Assembly: GCF_030551255.1 (NCBI RefSeq)
Contig: NZ_CP130630.1
Coordinates: 6,243,501-6,307,500 of the forward strand
Direction of reading: 5' to 3'
Source of the DNA: Streptomyces sp. NL15-2K
GTDB taxonomy: Bacteria; Actinomycetota; Actinomycetes; Streptomycetales; Streptomycetaceae
DNA: 64,000 nt
The stretch's first letter is position 1. The number at the start of each line of letters is the position of its first letter. This document shows, in pieces, positions 1 through 7,863 of this stretch. A program made the position numbers and the translations under genes. The notes under the pieces are model-generated. The model was not told the origin of the DNA, did no database searches, and saw only the letters and a list, made by a program, of their open reading frames with translations.

Positions 1-406
1 TGCGGGACAGACCCTCGGCCGCACCCTCTACTCCACCCTCGCCCGCCACACCGGCGTCACCACCCGCACGGTCACGCTGATCGCCGCGGGCGGCGCCACG
101 ACCGCGGCCCTCGCCGCCGTCTCGGGCCCGTACCCGCTCCTGCTCCTGTTGGCCATCACGGCGGGCATGGTGCGGGGCAACCTCACCCTTCTCCAGGCCA
201 CCGCTGTCAGCGACCGTTGGGGCACCACGCACTACGGCCACCTCTCCGGCCTTCTGGCCGCCCCCGTGACCGTCGCCAGTGCGCTCGCCCCCTTCACCGG
301 CGCAGCCCTGGCAGGAGCACTCGGGGGGTATCCCGCGCTCTTCGCCGTACTTGCCGGAATCTCGATCGGCGCGAGCGTGTTGGCAGCGGCTTCCGCCAGG
401 CGCTGA
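1..406 (+). CDS. MFS transporter, C-terminal part
   Basis: The reading frame is open from base 2 to the TGA at 404-406; the start lies outside the window. About 134 residues remain. They show alternating hydrophobic helices rich in Ala, Leu, Val and Gly, with a short basic loop between, as in the last three or four helices of a major facilitator drug or sugar exporter. A conserved-looking segment, RGNLTLLQATAVSDRWG, would be in a cytoplasmic loop or helix of the C-terminal half. The substrate cannot be inferred. The next gene begins 204 bases downstream with its own ribosome binding site, so there is no evidence of co-transcription. Confidence 0.7.
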   Translation, partial: AGQTLGRTLYSTLARHTGVTTRTVTLIAAGGATTAALAAVSGPYPLLLLLAITAGMVRGNLTLLQATAVSDRWGTTHYGHLSGLLAAPVTVASALAPFTGAALAGALGGYPALFAVLAGISIGASVLAAASARR

Positions 407-610
407 GGAACGTTGCGGGGGAGCGCCTTCTGCGGGCCCGATTGGGCAGCCGCCTCGCTTCTCCTGACGGATATCAGCAAAGTTCTTCGAGAACGAAAGC
501 GCCAGGCCAGGTCGGTTGTTTTTGCTTTTCCGACGAATGGTCGGGAAAAGCACAACTAGGCGAGAGCTAACATGACTTGACAGACTGTCGCCTGTCGGGA
601 GTTGATCGCC

Positions 611-1552
611 GTGAAAACGTATCTGGTCGGTTCGCGCGCCAGCAATCTGGCTAAGGTGCAGGTGCGCGAATACCTTGCCCCGCTTCGCGAGCGTTTCCCG
701 AGCGTTACGTTCACGCATCGGGTGATTCTTGAAGGCGGCGACAAGGACCGAAAGTCCCGGCTTTCCGCTGTCTCGGCGATCAGTGGTGGCAGTGCGTTCA
801 GTTCTGAGCAGGAGGCGGCGCTGAGCAGGGGAGACGTGGACGTCGTCATCCATTCCCTGAAAGATCTGCCGACTGCGAACCCGCCCGGTTTGACTCTGTT
901 GCCGCCCCCTGGTCGTGAGGATGTACGAGACGCCTTGTGCGGCTCCACACTGTCCGGCCTGCGAAAGGGAGCTCGGGTAGGAACTGGTGCTCCTCGGCGA
1001 ATTGCTCAGCTCCTGGCTGTCCGCCCGGACCTCGAAGTGGTACCGATCCGGGGGAATGTACCGCCTCGCCTGAAGAAGATGGAGACCATGAGCCTCGATG
1101 CAGTGGTCTTGGCGGCGGCAGGGCTTCGGCGGCTGGGGCTCGACGACGCAATTAGCGAACTACTGCCCCTGGACCTTTTCCCGCCCTCGCCCGGACAGGG
1201 CGCTCTTGGCATTCAGGTCCGAGACGACAGCCGTGAACTCCAAGAGATCCTCTCCAGCGTGGGAGATAAGGCTGTCGACGCCCACGTGCGGGCGGAGCGG
1301 GCCCTGCTCGCCGAGCTGCACGGCGGGTGCAGCGTGCCCGTGGGCGCGTACGCGGAGACCCGGCCGGATGGCTCCCTTTCGCTCTTCGCTCAGGTCACAT
1401 CGCTGGACGGTGCGCGGCGGGTCGAGGGCACCCTGTCCGGCCCGATGGGCGAGCCGGAGAAGCTCGGTGCGGCCCTGGCCGCGGAACTGATCGACCAGGG
1501 CGCGCGTTCCATCCTTGACGCGATTCGAGGCGAATCCGCGGTCAGCCGTTGA
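611..1552 (+). CDS. hydroxymethylbilane synthase-like protein (HemC paralogue)
   Basis: 313 residues, close to the usual HemC length. HemC polymerises porphobilinogen into hydroxymethylbilane on a dipyrromethane cofactor. The key features are present: the Arg-containing N-terminus GSRASNLA, the catalytic Asp in HSLKDLP (about D85), substrate-binding arginines in GREDVRDAL and in APRRIAQL/RGNVPPRL, and the cofactor-anchoring Cys in HGGCSVPVG (C240). GTG at 611 is preferred over TTG at 602 because GGGAG at 597-601 lies 9 bases upstream of it. It converges on a HemB-like gene and the two 3' ends overlap by 11 bases. The usual neighbours of housekeeping hemC (hemA, hemD) are absent, so this is probably a second, specialised copy (inference). 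Confidence 0.85.
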   Translation: MKTYLVGSRASNLAKVQVREYLAPLRERFPSVTFTHRVILEGGDKDRKSRLSAVSAISGGSAFSSEQEAALSRGDVDVVIHSLKDLPTANPPGLTLLPPPGREDVRDALCGSTLSGLRKGARVGTGAPRRIAQLLAVRPDLEVVPIRGNVPPRLKKMETMSLDAVVLAAAGLRRLGLDDAISELLPLDLFPPSPGQGALGIQVRDDSRELQEILSSVGDKAVDAHVRAERALLAELHGGCSVPVGAYAETRPDGSLSLFAQVTSLDGARRVEGTLSGPMGEPEKLGAALAAELIDQGARSILDAIRGESAVSR

Positions 1553-2513
1553 GGTGGCGGGCGATGTCCAGCGCCGCGTACGTGATGCTGGCCTCCGCCC
1601 CGGCCCGCTTGAGCATGGTGAAGAGTTCCACCAGCCGGCGCACGTCCCGCTTGCCGGTCGTGCTGTCCACATGCGAGAGGGTGGTGAACTCGCCCGAGAC
1701 CGAGAACGGGAAAAGCGGCGCCAGCGTGGGCTTCCTCAGCTCGGTGAGGACGTCGGCGCTGAACATCGCGGGTTCGAGGAGGAGCATGTCCGCGCCGTCG
1801 CCGACGAGCTGAAGAGCGGTGTCGATGAACTGCTCGGGCTTGCCGGGGTTGATCTGGAACTCGCGGTCGGAGCCCGCCTGCGGGGTGGCGCCCATCGTGA
1901 GCCGGAAGCCGTCGTAGAGGCTGCTCCAGAAGATGACGTGCGGCATGATCGACACACTCTCGTGCCCTGCCGCGTTCAGCGCCTCGCGGGCGCCCTTGGT
2001 AGTCCCGACGACCATGGAGGCCGGGCCCACGATGTCGGCTCCCGCCGCCGCGTGCGCGACGGCCTGCCGGGAGGTGACGTCCGTGGTGGCGGCGATGTCC
2101 GGGCGGCCGTGCCGGTCGGTGACGTAGCAGAAACCGGTGTCGGTGTACGAGCACAGGCAGGTCTCCGTCATGACGGCGATCTCGGGTTCTGCGTCCTTCG
2201 CCGCCCGCACCGCTCGGGCCATGAGGGCATCCGGTACGACAGAGAACTCCCCGGCGGCGTCGCGCTGGGTGGACTCGGCGAAAACCTTGACGGAGCGAAT
2301 CCCGAGCCGCTTTGCCTGGTGCATCACTGCGGGAAGCTGCGCGACCGTGAGGGTCGGCATGGGACGGTCCGCCTCTTCCTCGGTGACCAGTAAGACCATG
2401 GACAGGTCGGCCGGGTCGAGCGATGGGCCTTCGAGGAAGCGGCGAACAGCCGGACGACTGCGGAGCGGGCTTGTGGCTCCATGGGTTCGGGCGGGTGGCG
2501 CGGTGACGCTCAT
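1542..2513 (-). CDS. porphobilinogen synthase (HemB)-like protein lacking both catalytic lysines
   Basis: 323 residues, the normal HemB length. Recognisable family blocks are the Zn-type cysteines CLCSYTDTGFC (C119, C121, C129), GADIVGPASMVVG, the loop DREFQINP, ADMLLLEPAM and FSVSGEF near the C-terminus. Canonical HemB forms Schiff bases with two lysines, in MxYSAK(F/Y)AS and in M(V/L)VKP. Here these positions read MPHVIFWSS and LLLEPAM (E247), so both are missing. Classical condensation of two 5-aminolevulinates is therefore unlikely; it may use another substrate or be a pseudoenzyme. ATG at 2513 has GAGGGA just upstream and overlaps the preceding stop as ATGA, which suggests translational coupling. 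It lies tail to tail with the HemC-like gene. Confidence 0.85.
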   Translation of the reverse strand: MSVTAPPARTHGATSPLRSRPAVRRFLEGPSLDPADLSMVLLVTEEEADRPMPTLTVAQLPAVMHQAKRLGIRSVKVFAESTQRDAAGEFSVVPDALMARAVRAAKDAEPEIAVMTETCLCSYTDTGFCYVTDRHGRPDIAATTDVTSRQAVAHAAAGADIVGPASMVVGTTKGAREALNAAGHESVSIMPHVIFWSSLYDGFRLTMGATPQAGSDREFQINPGKPEQFIDTALQLVGDGADMLLLEPAMFSADVLTELRKPTLAPLFPFSVSGEFTTLSHVDSTTGKRDVRRLVELFTMLKRAGAEASITYAALDIARHLNG

Positions 2514-3028
2514 TCTGTCCCTCGCTTTCGTCGGGTGGCGCGATGGGCCCGTCGGCAGGCACAGGGAGATATGCGGATTGGTGCATGCCGGCGGGGGTCT
2601 GTGTGTGTCGAGATGACGGATGGTGGCCCCGTCCCTGCCGCGACCTGCCCTTCTGAGGTCAGAGGGAACCTCCAGTTCGAATGGCAGGGACGGGGGCTTG
2701 AGGCCCGCCCAGGGGCACGGCCGTCCTCCTGCGCGACATGGGCGGGCGGTCTGTCCAGCGGCGCGCTGGTGGTCCACTGGCTGATGGGGTGAGGCTGTGC
2801 GGGCGTGGGGCTGGGAGTGCTCTGCCGGCGAACGGCCCGTTCGCTCATCGTGTAGTGGAGCTGTTCGAGCCTGAAGACGCACAACTGGCAGGCGGCAAGG
2901 GGGAAGGCCCTGCCTGCCACGGAGATTTCGCCGACCTCGGCCACGGGAACGCCGGTCTGCTCGCACCGGAAACAGCTCCCGTCTTGCCAGTCGAAGCGGC
3001 CCCACAGCTCGCGAGGCTTCAGTCCCAT
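2510..3028 (-). CDS. small cysteine-containing protein upstream of hemB-like
   Basis: 172 codons. The first 60 residues look like a real protein: Cys pairs in SCFRCEQTG and AACQLCVF could bind zinc, followed by LEQLHYTMSERA. From about residue 65 on the protein is rich in Pro, Arg, Ser and Thr and resembles translated non-coding sequence. The ATG overlaps the end of the upstream ATPase gene by 10 bases, and the TGA overlaps the next ATG as ATGA, which argues for translation to the end. I do not recognise the family. A shorter functional protein with an unstructured tail is possible. Confidence 0.55.
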   Translation of the reverse strand: MGLKPRELWGRFDWQDGSCFRCEQTGVPVAEVGEISVAGRAFPLAACQLCVFRLEQLHYTMSERAVRRQSTPSPTPAQPHPISQWTTSAPLDRPPAHVAQEDGRAPGRASSPRPCHSNWRFPLTSEGQVAAGTGPPSVISTHTDPRRHAPIRISPCACRRAHRATRRKRGTE

Positions 3029-3744
3029 TCCGGCTCCTCCTCCGCGAGGTGAGGCAGAGGGGTTCCGCCGACGACGGGCACGAAGAGCACCGGACGGGCG
3101 TGCCAGACGAACTTGTACCGGCCGGCCGAGAGGGGGAGCGTGAACTCCTCGCCGTTCTTCAGAGCCTCGGCGGGCTCACGCCATCCGTCGGACAGCCAGT
3201 CCCAGACGTAGCCGACCAGCGATGCGTTGATGGCCGAGGCGATGACGCGCATCTGAATGCGAGCCCAGCGGATCGCGCGTTCCGGAGTGGGGATGGCCGC
3301 GAGGGCGAGCTGCTTGCCGTCTTCCTGGCGCCACTCGCACCAGAACCCCGACTTGGGCACCACCGGTTGCGGTACGGCGATGGTGCACCACGTGAGGGTG
3401 CCGTCCCCGCTGGTGCCCCAGTCCTCGGCGAGGGCTTCGACGATCAGCATGCCGCGACCGCTCTCCTCGTCGTCGGTCGGTCTCTTCACCTGAGGGCGAC
3501 CCGGAGTTCCGTCAGCCACCTCGATGCGGACCTCGCCCCGCCAGTACGAGACGGAGAAGCTGACGTCCTCCGTCTCGCCGTACCGGAGGGCGTTGGTGAC
3601 CAGCTCGCTGATGAGCAGGTTGGCTGTGTCGATGCAGGAACCGACTCCCCACAGGCGGAGGTGAGCGGCACTGATTCGACGCAGTTGCCGCACTCGTTCC
3701 GGCGCGCGGGTGCATGAGATGACGAAGCGAGCGGGCTGGTCCAT
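3019..3744 (-). CDS. SpoIIAB/RsbW-like ATP-binding regulator with C-terminal extension
   Basis: 241 residues. The N-terminal 135 form a GHKL-type ATPase like the anti-sigma kinases: N box SELVTNALRYG, G1-like VADGTPGRP and G2 GRGMLIVEALAEDWG. About 100 more residues follow, rich in Trp (WRQEDGKQ, WDWLSDGW), with no family I recognise. ATG at 3744 follows GGGGAGAG at 6 bases; longer readings upstream lack a binding site. Such proteins usually bind a regulator and control it by phosphorylation or sequestration, but no sigma or anti-sigma gene is adjacent. It is the first gene of a three-gene minus-strand run ending in hemB-like. Confidence 0.75.
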   Translation of the reverse strand: MDQPARFVISCTRAPERVRQLRRISAAHLRLWGVGSCIDTANLLISELVTNALRYGETEDVSFSVSYWRGEVRIEVADGTPGRPQVKRPTDDEESGRGMLIVEALAEDWGTSGDGTLTWCTIAVPQPVVPKSGFWCEWRQEDGKQLALAAIPTPERAIRWARIQMRVIASAINASLVGYVWDWLSDGWREPAEALKNGEEFTLPLSAGRYKFVWHARPVLFVPVVGGTPLPHLAEEEPEWD

Positions 3745-4108
3745 GTCTCTCCCCGGACCGCGTATCTGCGGAACCCTTCCCTGCGGCGGATTAGCACCGG
3801 CTATGCCGCCGGAAGCGCTCCGTAATCTCCCGCGCGTCGCCTCGGGAGCGGTTGCACTCTGCAGGGCAAGGGCCATCGCTGTCCTCCGCACATCACGGGC
3901 AGGAAGGTTGCTCTCGGCGCCGTATCGAGGCGCGTCCGTCGTCTTCCCTTGGGGTTGCTCGGGCTTGGGAACGACCGTAGGACTGCTGTCTCCCAACTCC
4001 CAAGGAGATTGCGCGAGTTTGCAGCAAGTCGATTGACGGCATCGAATGCCTCACAGACCATCGTTGTGTCGCGCAAACCAGCGCAAGGCAGCGGACGGGA
4101 GAGCAGCC
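3745..4108. other. intergenic region between divergent genes
   Basis: 364 bases between the ATPase gene (minus) and the next plus-strand gene. It should hold both promoters. I see no convincing gene, no long inverted repeat and no RNA signature. It is slightly less GC-rich than its surroundings toward 4010-4060. Confidence 0.5.
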
Positions 4109-4516
4109 GTGAAGCTACGGTTCCTTGGTAAGAACTCCACACCCGGAGACAGCCCCACCCTGTACGCCAGTGACCAGGACAGCTACGTCATCCAAGGCTG
4201 GCAGGTGTTCGCGAACGACTTGCTCATGCAACTCGACGTGCCCGAAGGACAGACAGTGATCGAGGTACCGCCGGAGCTGTTCGAGCACCTGACGAAGGAC
4301 GGACACGCGATCGGCGAGATCAAGAGCTTCACCGCCCCGATCATGCTCGTCACGGAACAGGACACGTGCATCCTGCAAGGCCCGGAGATGACCGATCCCG
4401 AGGCGCTGAGCCAGATGCGGATGCCCGACTATGAGACCTGCATCGAGGTCCCCAAGTCCTCGATCACGGCCCTACTGGAGGAGAACGGTGGACCTGATCA
4501 CCCCAGCCCAGCGTGA
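4109..4516 (+). CDS. hypothetical protein of a DUF6879/XRE cluster
   Basis: 135 residues, acidic, no signal peptide or membrane segment. It contains two related halves: a TLYASDQDSYVIQGW segment and, about 65 residues on, MLVTEQDTCILQGPEM, each followed by a conserved (T/C)xIEVP motif (TVIEVPPELFE and TCIEVPKSSI). This suggests an internal duplication. GTG at 4109 follows GGGAGAG at a good distance; earlier in-frame starts have no binding site. The next gene starts inside its 3' end (29-base overlap). It probably acts with the DUF6879, XRE and DUF397 proteins downstream; the molecular role is unknown. Confidence 0.7.
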   Translation: MKLRFLGKNSTPGDSPTLYASDQDSYVIQGWQVFANDLLMQLDVPEGQTVIEVPPELFEHLTKDGHAIGEIKSFTAPIMLVTEQDTCILQGPEMTDPEALSQMRMPDYETCIEVPKSSITALLEENGGPDHPSPA

Positions 4517-5012
4517 CGAGCTGTTCAACAGCTTCGAACGCGACGCCTTCCACCTGGAGCTGAGGGACGACTACGGATCTCCCATCGAGGACACGCCCTA
4601 CGCGCGGTGGCAGCGGGGCGAACCTGACGACTACGCCTGGCTCGACCCCTGGATGACGCTCATGAAGCGCGTCTCCGGCGAAGGGAAGACCGTCAGGCGC
4701 GTACGGGTCATCACAGAGCCTCACTCCCAGTACGTCGGCTGGGAGCACTCGTTGACCTACCTCAATCTGGAGGCCGGCGAGGACATCCGATGGCTTCCGC
4801 GGCACCAGCTGCCGGAAGGCATCGACTTCCCTGTCGGCGGCAACGACTGGTGGCTGTACGACGACCGTCTCCTCGCCGTCGGCCACTTCGACCCCGAGGG
4901 TCGAGTGCTGGGGTCGGAAATCGTCGAGGACCCGGACACTGTGGCGGAGTGTGTCCGCGTGCGTGACCTTCTCTGGGCCGCCGCCATCCCACACGCCGAG
5001 TACAAGCCCTGA
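4488..5012 (+). CDS. DUF6879 family protein
   Basis: 174 residues. It has the features of the actinobacterial DUF6879 family: an N-terminal FERDAFHLELRDDYG, then YARWQRGEPDD, and a Trp-rich central part with RRVRVITEPHSQY and GNDWWLYDDRLLAVGHFD. GTG at 4488 has GGAGGAG four bases upstream. The gene overlaps the previous one by 29 bases and is followed after 7 bases by the XRE gene, so the four genes probably form one operon. Family members are commonly found beside XRE/DUF5753 regulators; the biochemical function is unknown. Confidence 0.8.
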   Translation: MDLITPAQRDELFNSFERDAFHLELRDDYGSPIEDTPYARWQRGEPDDYAWLDPWMTLMKRVSGEGKTVRRVRVITEPHSQYVGWEHSLTYLNLEAGEDIRWLPRHQLPEGIDFPVGGNDWWLYDDRLLAVGHFDPEGRVLGSEIVEDPDTVAECVRVRDLLWAAAIPHAEYKP

Positions 5013-5019
5013 CCCATCA

Positions 5020-5874
5020 GTGAATAATCAAGCTCAAGAAGCACGCGAGGCGCTGGGTGCCCGGCTGCGCGGATTCCGGAAGGACGCCGGATTCGCGAGC
5101 GGCCGGGCATTCGCCGTGGCCACCGGTTGGGCGGAGTCCAAGGTGTCCCGGCTTGAGAACGGCAAGCAGAACCCCAGCGAAGACGACATCCGTGTCTGGT
5201 GCATCAAGACCAACAGGCAAGAGCACGTAGATGACTTGATAGCCACGGTGCGGCACATCGACGAGCTGTGGCTGGAGTGGCGTCGGCAGCTGCAGACCGG
5301 GGCGGAACGACGGCAGCGCAAGGCCCTGCCGGTCTACGCCAAGACCAAGGTCTTCCGCATCTGGCACCCGACGCTGGTGTGGGGAACGCTCCAGACGGCG
5401 GACTACGCGGCTGAGACGTTCAGACAGGTTGTCGACTACTACGAGATCCCCGACGATGCGGAAGCCGCCACCGCCAAGCGCCTCGAACGGCAGCAATACC
5501 TGTACCAGGGCAATCGGATCTTCAACGTGGTGCTCGGCGAGCAGGCGCTCTACACGAACTTCGGCGGCCCGGAGGTGATGAAGGGGCAACTTGACCGCCT
5601 GTTGGCGGTGATGAGGCTTCCCCGGCTGAGTCTGGGCATCATCCCCCGATCCGCGCCTGTGGGCATCTGGCCCGGCAACTCCTTCTCGATGTTCGACGAC
5701 AAGCTCGTCCTCGTTGAGACCTACTCGGCGGAGTTCTCCGTCACCCAGCCCCGAGAAATCGAGCTGTACACCAAGGCGTTCGCTCTCTTGAAGCAGTCAG
5801 CGGTCTACGGGACCGCAGTCCGAGACCTCATCCTCACAGCGATCCACCACTTCGATCAGATGCCGAGCGACTAG
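5020..5874 (+). CDS. XRE-family regulator with DUF5753 domain
   Basis: 284 residues. The N-terminus holds a helix-turn-helix (LGARLRGFRKDAGF, then WAESKVSRLENGKQNPS). The C-terminal about 190 residues form a DUF5753 domain with the typical FRIWHPTLVWGTLQTADYA and an LGIIPRSAPVGIWPGNSF segment. GTG at 5020 is chosen because the homologous region starts there and longer readings run back into the DUF6879 gene. Such proteins are paired with DUF397 proteins, and one follows after 10 bases. They are thought to act as DNA-binding partners of small acidic proteins, as in the BldB/WhiJ-type systems of Streptomyces. Confidence 0.88.
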   Translation: MNNQAQEAREALGARLRGFRKDAGFASGRAFAVATGWAESKVSRLENGKQNPSEDDIRVWCIKTNRQEHVDDLIATVRHIDELWLEWRRQLQTGAERRQRKALPVYAKTKVFRIWHPTLVWGTLQTADYAAETFRQVVDYYEIPDDAEAATAKRLERQQYLYQGNRIFNVVLGEQALYTNFGGPEVMKGQLDRLLAVMRLPRLSLGIIPRSAPVGIWPGNSFSMFDDKLVLVETYSAEFSVTQPREIELYTKAFALLKQSAVYGTAVRDLILTAIHHFDQMPSD

Positions 5875-5884
5875 GAGACCAAAG

Positions 5885-6067
5885 ATGCAGCCCGTAGCCC
5901 CGAACTGGCGTACCAGCTCCTACACCGGGACGGAGAACTGCGTTGAAGTAGCCGACAACGACCCCAAGCACGTGATGGTTCAGGACACGAAGGCGCGCGG
6001 TCGGGGAATCCTGGCCGTCCAGCGAGACAGCTGGGCGGCATTCGTCGAATACGCCAAGGAGGCGTAG
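5885..6067 (+). CDS. DUF397 domain protein
   Basis: 60 residues, the usual size. It shows the family pattern: WRTSSYTGTENCVEVA near the N-terminus, a middle strand VMVQDTKARG and the end WAAFVEYAKEA. It immediately follows its XRE/DUF5753 partner, and GGAGACCAAAG precedes the ATG. It is likely the small antagonist or co-factor of that regulator (family knowledge from WhiJ-like loci). Confidence 0.9.
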   Translation: MQPVAPNWRTSSYTGTENCVEVADNDPKHVMVQDTKARGRGILAVQRDSWAAFVEYAKEA

Positions 6068-6150
6068 CACTGGGCGCGCTCCTGGGGGGTGCCCCTATCT
6101 GTTTCGTCAACCCCGGGGGGTCGGCTTGTAGGGGTTGATCGTGGTTTTCG

Positions 6151-6177
6151 GGAACGTCCCGCGAAGCGGGATGTTCC
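6151..6177. repeat. strong hairpin 3' of the IS110 transposase
   Basis: GGAACGTCCCGC and GCGGGATGTTCC pair over 12 positions (one G-U) around a three-base GAA loop. It lies 106 bases beyond the transposase stop. It could be the terminator of the transposase transcript, or structure at the IS end. Confidence 0.55.
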
Positions 6178-6282
6178 TGGCGGATCGGGTGGCTGATGGG
6201 CATCCCGGTGGCCGGCAGGGCCGGAGTGGCCGTGCCGGTGCGCGGGCGTGATGGGGCTTGGAGGGTAGGGGCGGTGGAGTCG

Positions 6283-7506
6283 TCAGGCGGCGAGGTCGAC
6301 GTCGTTCGGGGTGCGTGCTTCGTAGAGGGCCCCGGTGCGGATCATGGCGTGGATGACGTTCACGCGCTGGCGGGCCAGGCGGAGGATCGCCTGGGTGTGG
6401 GTCTTGCCGCGTGCGCGTTGCCGGTCGTAGTAGATCCGGGAGGACGGGTCGGCTTTGCAGCCGATCGCGGCGAACGCGGCCTGGAACAGGGCGCGTTTGA
6501 GGAGCCGGTTGCCGCGGTGGGGTGCGTGCTCGCCGCGGATGGAGGTGCCCGAGGACTTCGTGGCGGGGGCGAGTCCGGCGTAGGAGGCGAGGTGTCCGGC
6601 GGTGGGGAAGCCGGTGCCGTCGCCGATCGCGACGATCACGGCCGCTGTGGTCCTGACGCCCAGGCCGGGCAGGGAGGTCAGGAGGTGGAAAAGAGGGAGG
6701 GCCTCCAGCAGGGCGGCGATCTCCTGCTCGGCCTGGCGGCGCTGGGTGTGGGCGGCGGCGAGCTGGGCGGCGAGTCCCGGCACGATCAGCGCGGATGCCT
6801 CGGTGCCCGGCACGACAAGGGTCTGCTCGGCGAGCGCGTCGAAGATCTCTGCGGTCAGGTGGTGGGCCTTGCGCGAACCGTGCACCTTGAGCAGGGCCTC
6901 GCAGCGGGCCCGGCCCAGTTTCCTCAGTCTCGCCGGGGAGCCGTGCCGTTGGAGGAGCGCCTGGATATAGGGGTAGGCCAGGCGCGGGCCGAGCACACGC
7001 TCGAGAGAGGGGTGGATCTGAGAGAGCAGGCCGCGCAGCCGGTTGGTGGCGCGGTTGACCTCGCCGGCCAGGTCGTTGTCGTAGCCGGTGAGCATGGTCA
7101 GCTCGGCCAGCACCTCGTCGTCGCGGTCCACCGCGCGCAGGGTGTGCGGCATGGTGCGGGCGGTCTCGGCGATCACGAACGCGTCGCGGGCGTCGGTCTT
7201 GGCCTCGCCCGGGTGCAGGTCGGCGGCCCGCCGCATCGACAGCCCGGGCAGGTAGGCCACCCGGCAGCCGGCCGCGCGGGCCACCGTCAGCGGCAGCGCG
7301 CCGATGTTGGCGACCTGGTCCACGATCACCAGGACAGTGCCGAACTTCGCCACCAGCCTGGTGAACAGCTCCAGCAGTTTCGGCTCGGTGTTGGGCAGCC
7401 GCTTGTCGTGCACGGTTCTGCCGTCTTCGGTCCGGCCGTGGGCGTGGTGGAACTCCTTGCCCAGGTCCAGGCCGAGGAAAAGATCTATCGCGGTCGTGTC
7501 GACCAT
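6283..7506 (-). CDS. IS110-family transposase (DEDD recombinase)
   Basis: 407 residues. The N-terminal RuvC-like domain begins with FLGLDLGKEFHH (first Asp). VIVDQVANIGA follows, and AKTDARDAFVIAE carries further acidic residues. The C-terminal Transposase_20 domain has SLPGLGVRTTAAVIVAIGD, FASYAGLAP-like HLASYAGLAPATKSSG and GNRLLKRALFQAAF, including the serine implicated in catalysis in this family. ATG at 7506 is chosen because the family starts with a short lead before the first Asp. The coding region is intact, so the element may be active. Known IS110 relatives use an element-encoded bridge RNA to choose target and donor. Confidence 0.92.
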   Translation of the reverse strand: MVDTTAIDLFLGLDLGKEFHHAHGRTEDGRTVHDKRLPNTEPKLLELFTRLVAKFGTVLVIVDQVANIGALPLTVARAAGCRVAYLPGLSMRRAADLHPGEAKTDARDAFVIAETARTMPHTLRAVDRDDEVLAELTMLTGYDNDLAGEVNRATNRLRGLLSQIHPSLERVLGPRLAYPYIQALLQRHGSPARLRKLGRARCEALLKVHGSRKAHHLTAEIFDALAEQTLVVPGTEASALIVPGLAAQLAAAHTQRRQAEQEIAALLEALPLFHLLTSLPGLGVRTTAAVIVAIGDGTGFPTAGHLASYAGLAPATKSSGTSIRGEHAPHRGNRLLKRALFQAAFAAIGCKADPSSRIYYDRQRARGKTHTQAILRLARQRVNVIHAMIRTGALYEARTPNDVDLAA

Positions 7507-7760
7507 GTACGCGTGCCCCTCGCCACTCGTCTCCTCAACTCCCGGCCGTCCCTGCGGCACCACACGCCGGCAACCACGTTACGCAGACATGCCACCAGTG
7601 AAACGGCCCGGCATTGCGCCGGACCAGGCGGTCGTCAGGCCCCTCATCAGCGGTCAAGCGGTGCCCCGAAGCCCGGCGGCAACACCCCCCAGGTCATCCG
7701 TACGACAGGGGGCACACAGCCATACCGGACCCGGGGGCCAGGCGCCCCATTGCGGGGCCA
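7507..7760 (-). ncRNA. candidate IS110 bridge-RNA region
   Basis: About 250 bases without a gene lie directly upstream of the transposase start, where IS110-group elements encode their bridge RNA. A stable hairpin (7605-7625: GGTCCGGC, GCAAT, GCCGGGCC on the minus strand) is present, with further GC-rich inverted segments to about 7755. The placement and structure fit; target- and donor-guide loops cannot be assigned without the element ends. Confidence 0.35.
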
Positions 7761-7863
7761 CGAAAAAGGTAACGGGGCCTCGCGCTCCGCTGCATACGCC
7801 GGCGTTGTGGCCTGCGACTTCTCGCCGTATCTCACGTCAGTGGTTACTGCCGGACCGACGGGT

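Larger units (their letters stand above)
6151..7625 (-). mobile_element. IS110-family insertion sequence (ends not fixed)
   Basis: The element is defined by an IS110-type transposase with non-coding flanks carrying hairpins. IS110 elements lack the usual terminal inverted repeats, and I could not identify the target core or the exact ends; the limits given are the outermost hairpins. It separates a DUF397 regulatory cluster from a TauE-type permease. Confidence 0.6.

Noticed and set aside
1542..3005. 487-codon version of the HemB-like protein
   Set aside because: The first 164 codons are low-complexity and overlap two other genes; ATG 2513 has a ribosome binding site and gives the normal length.
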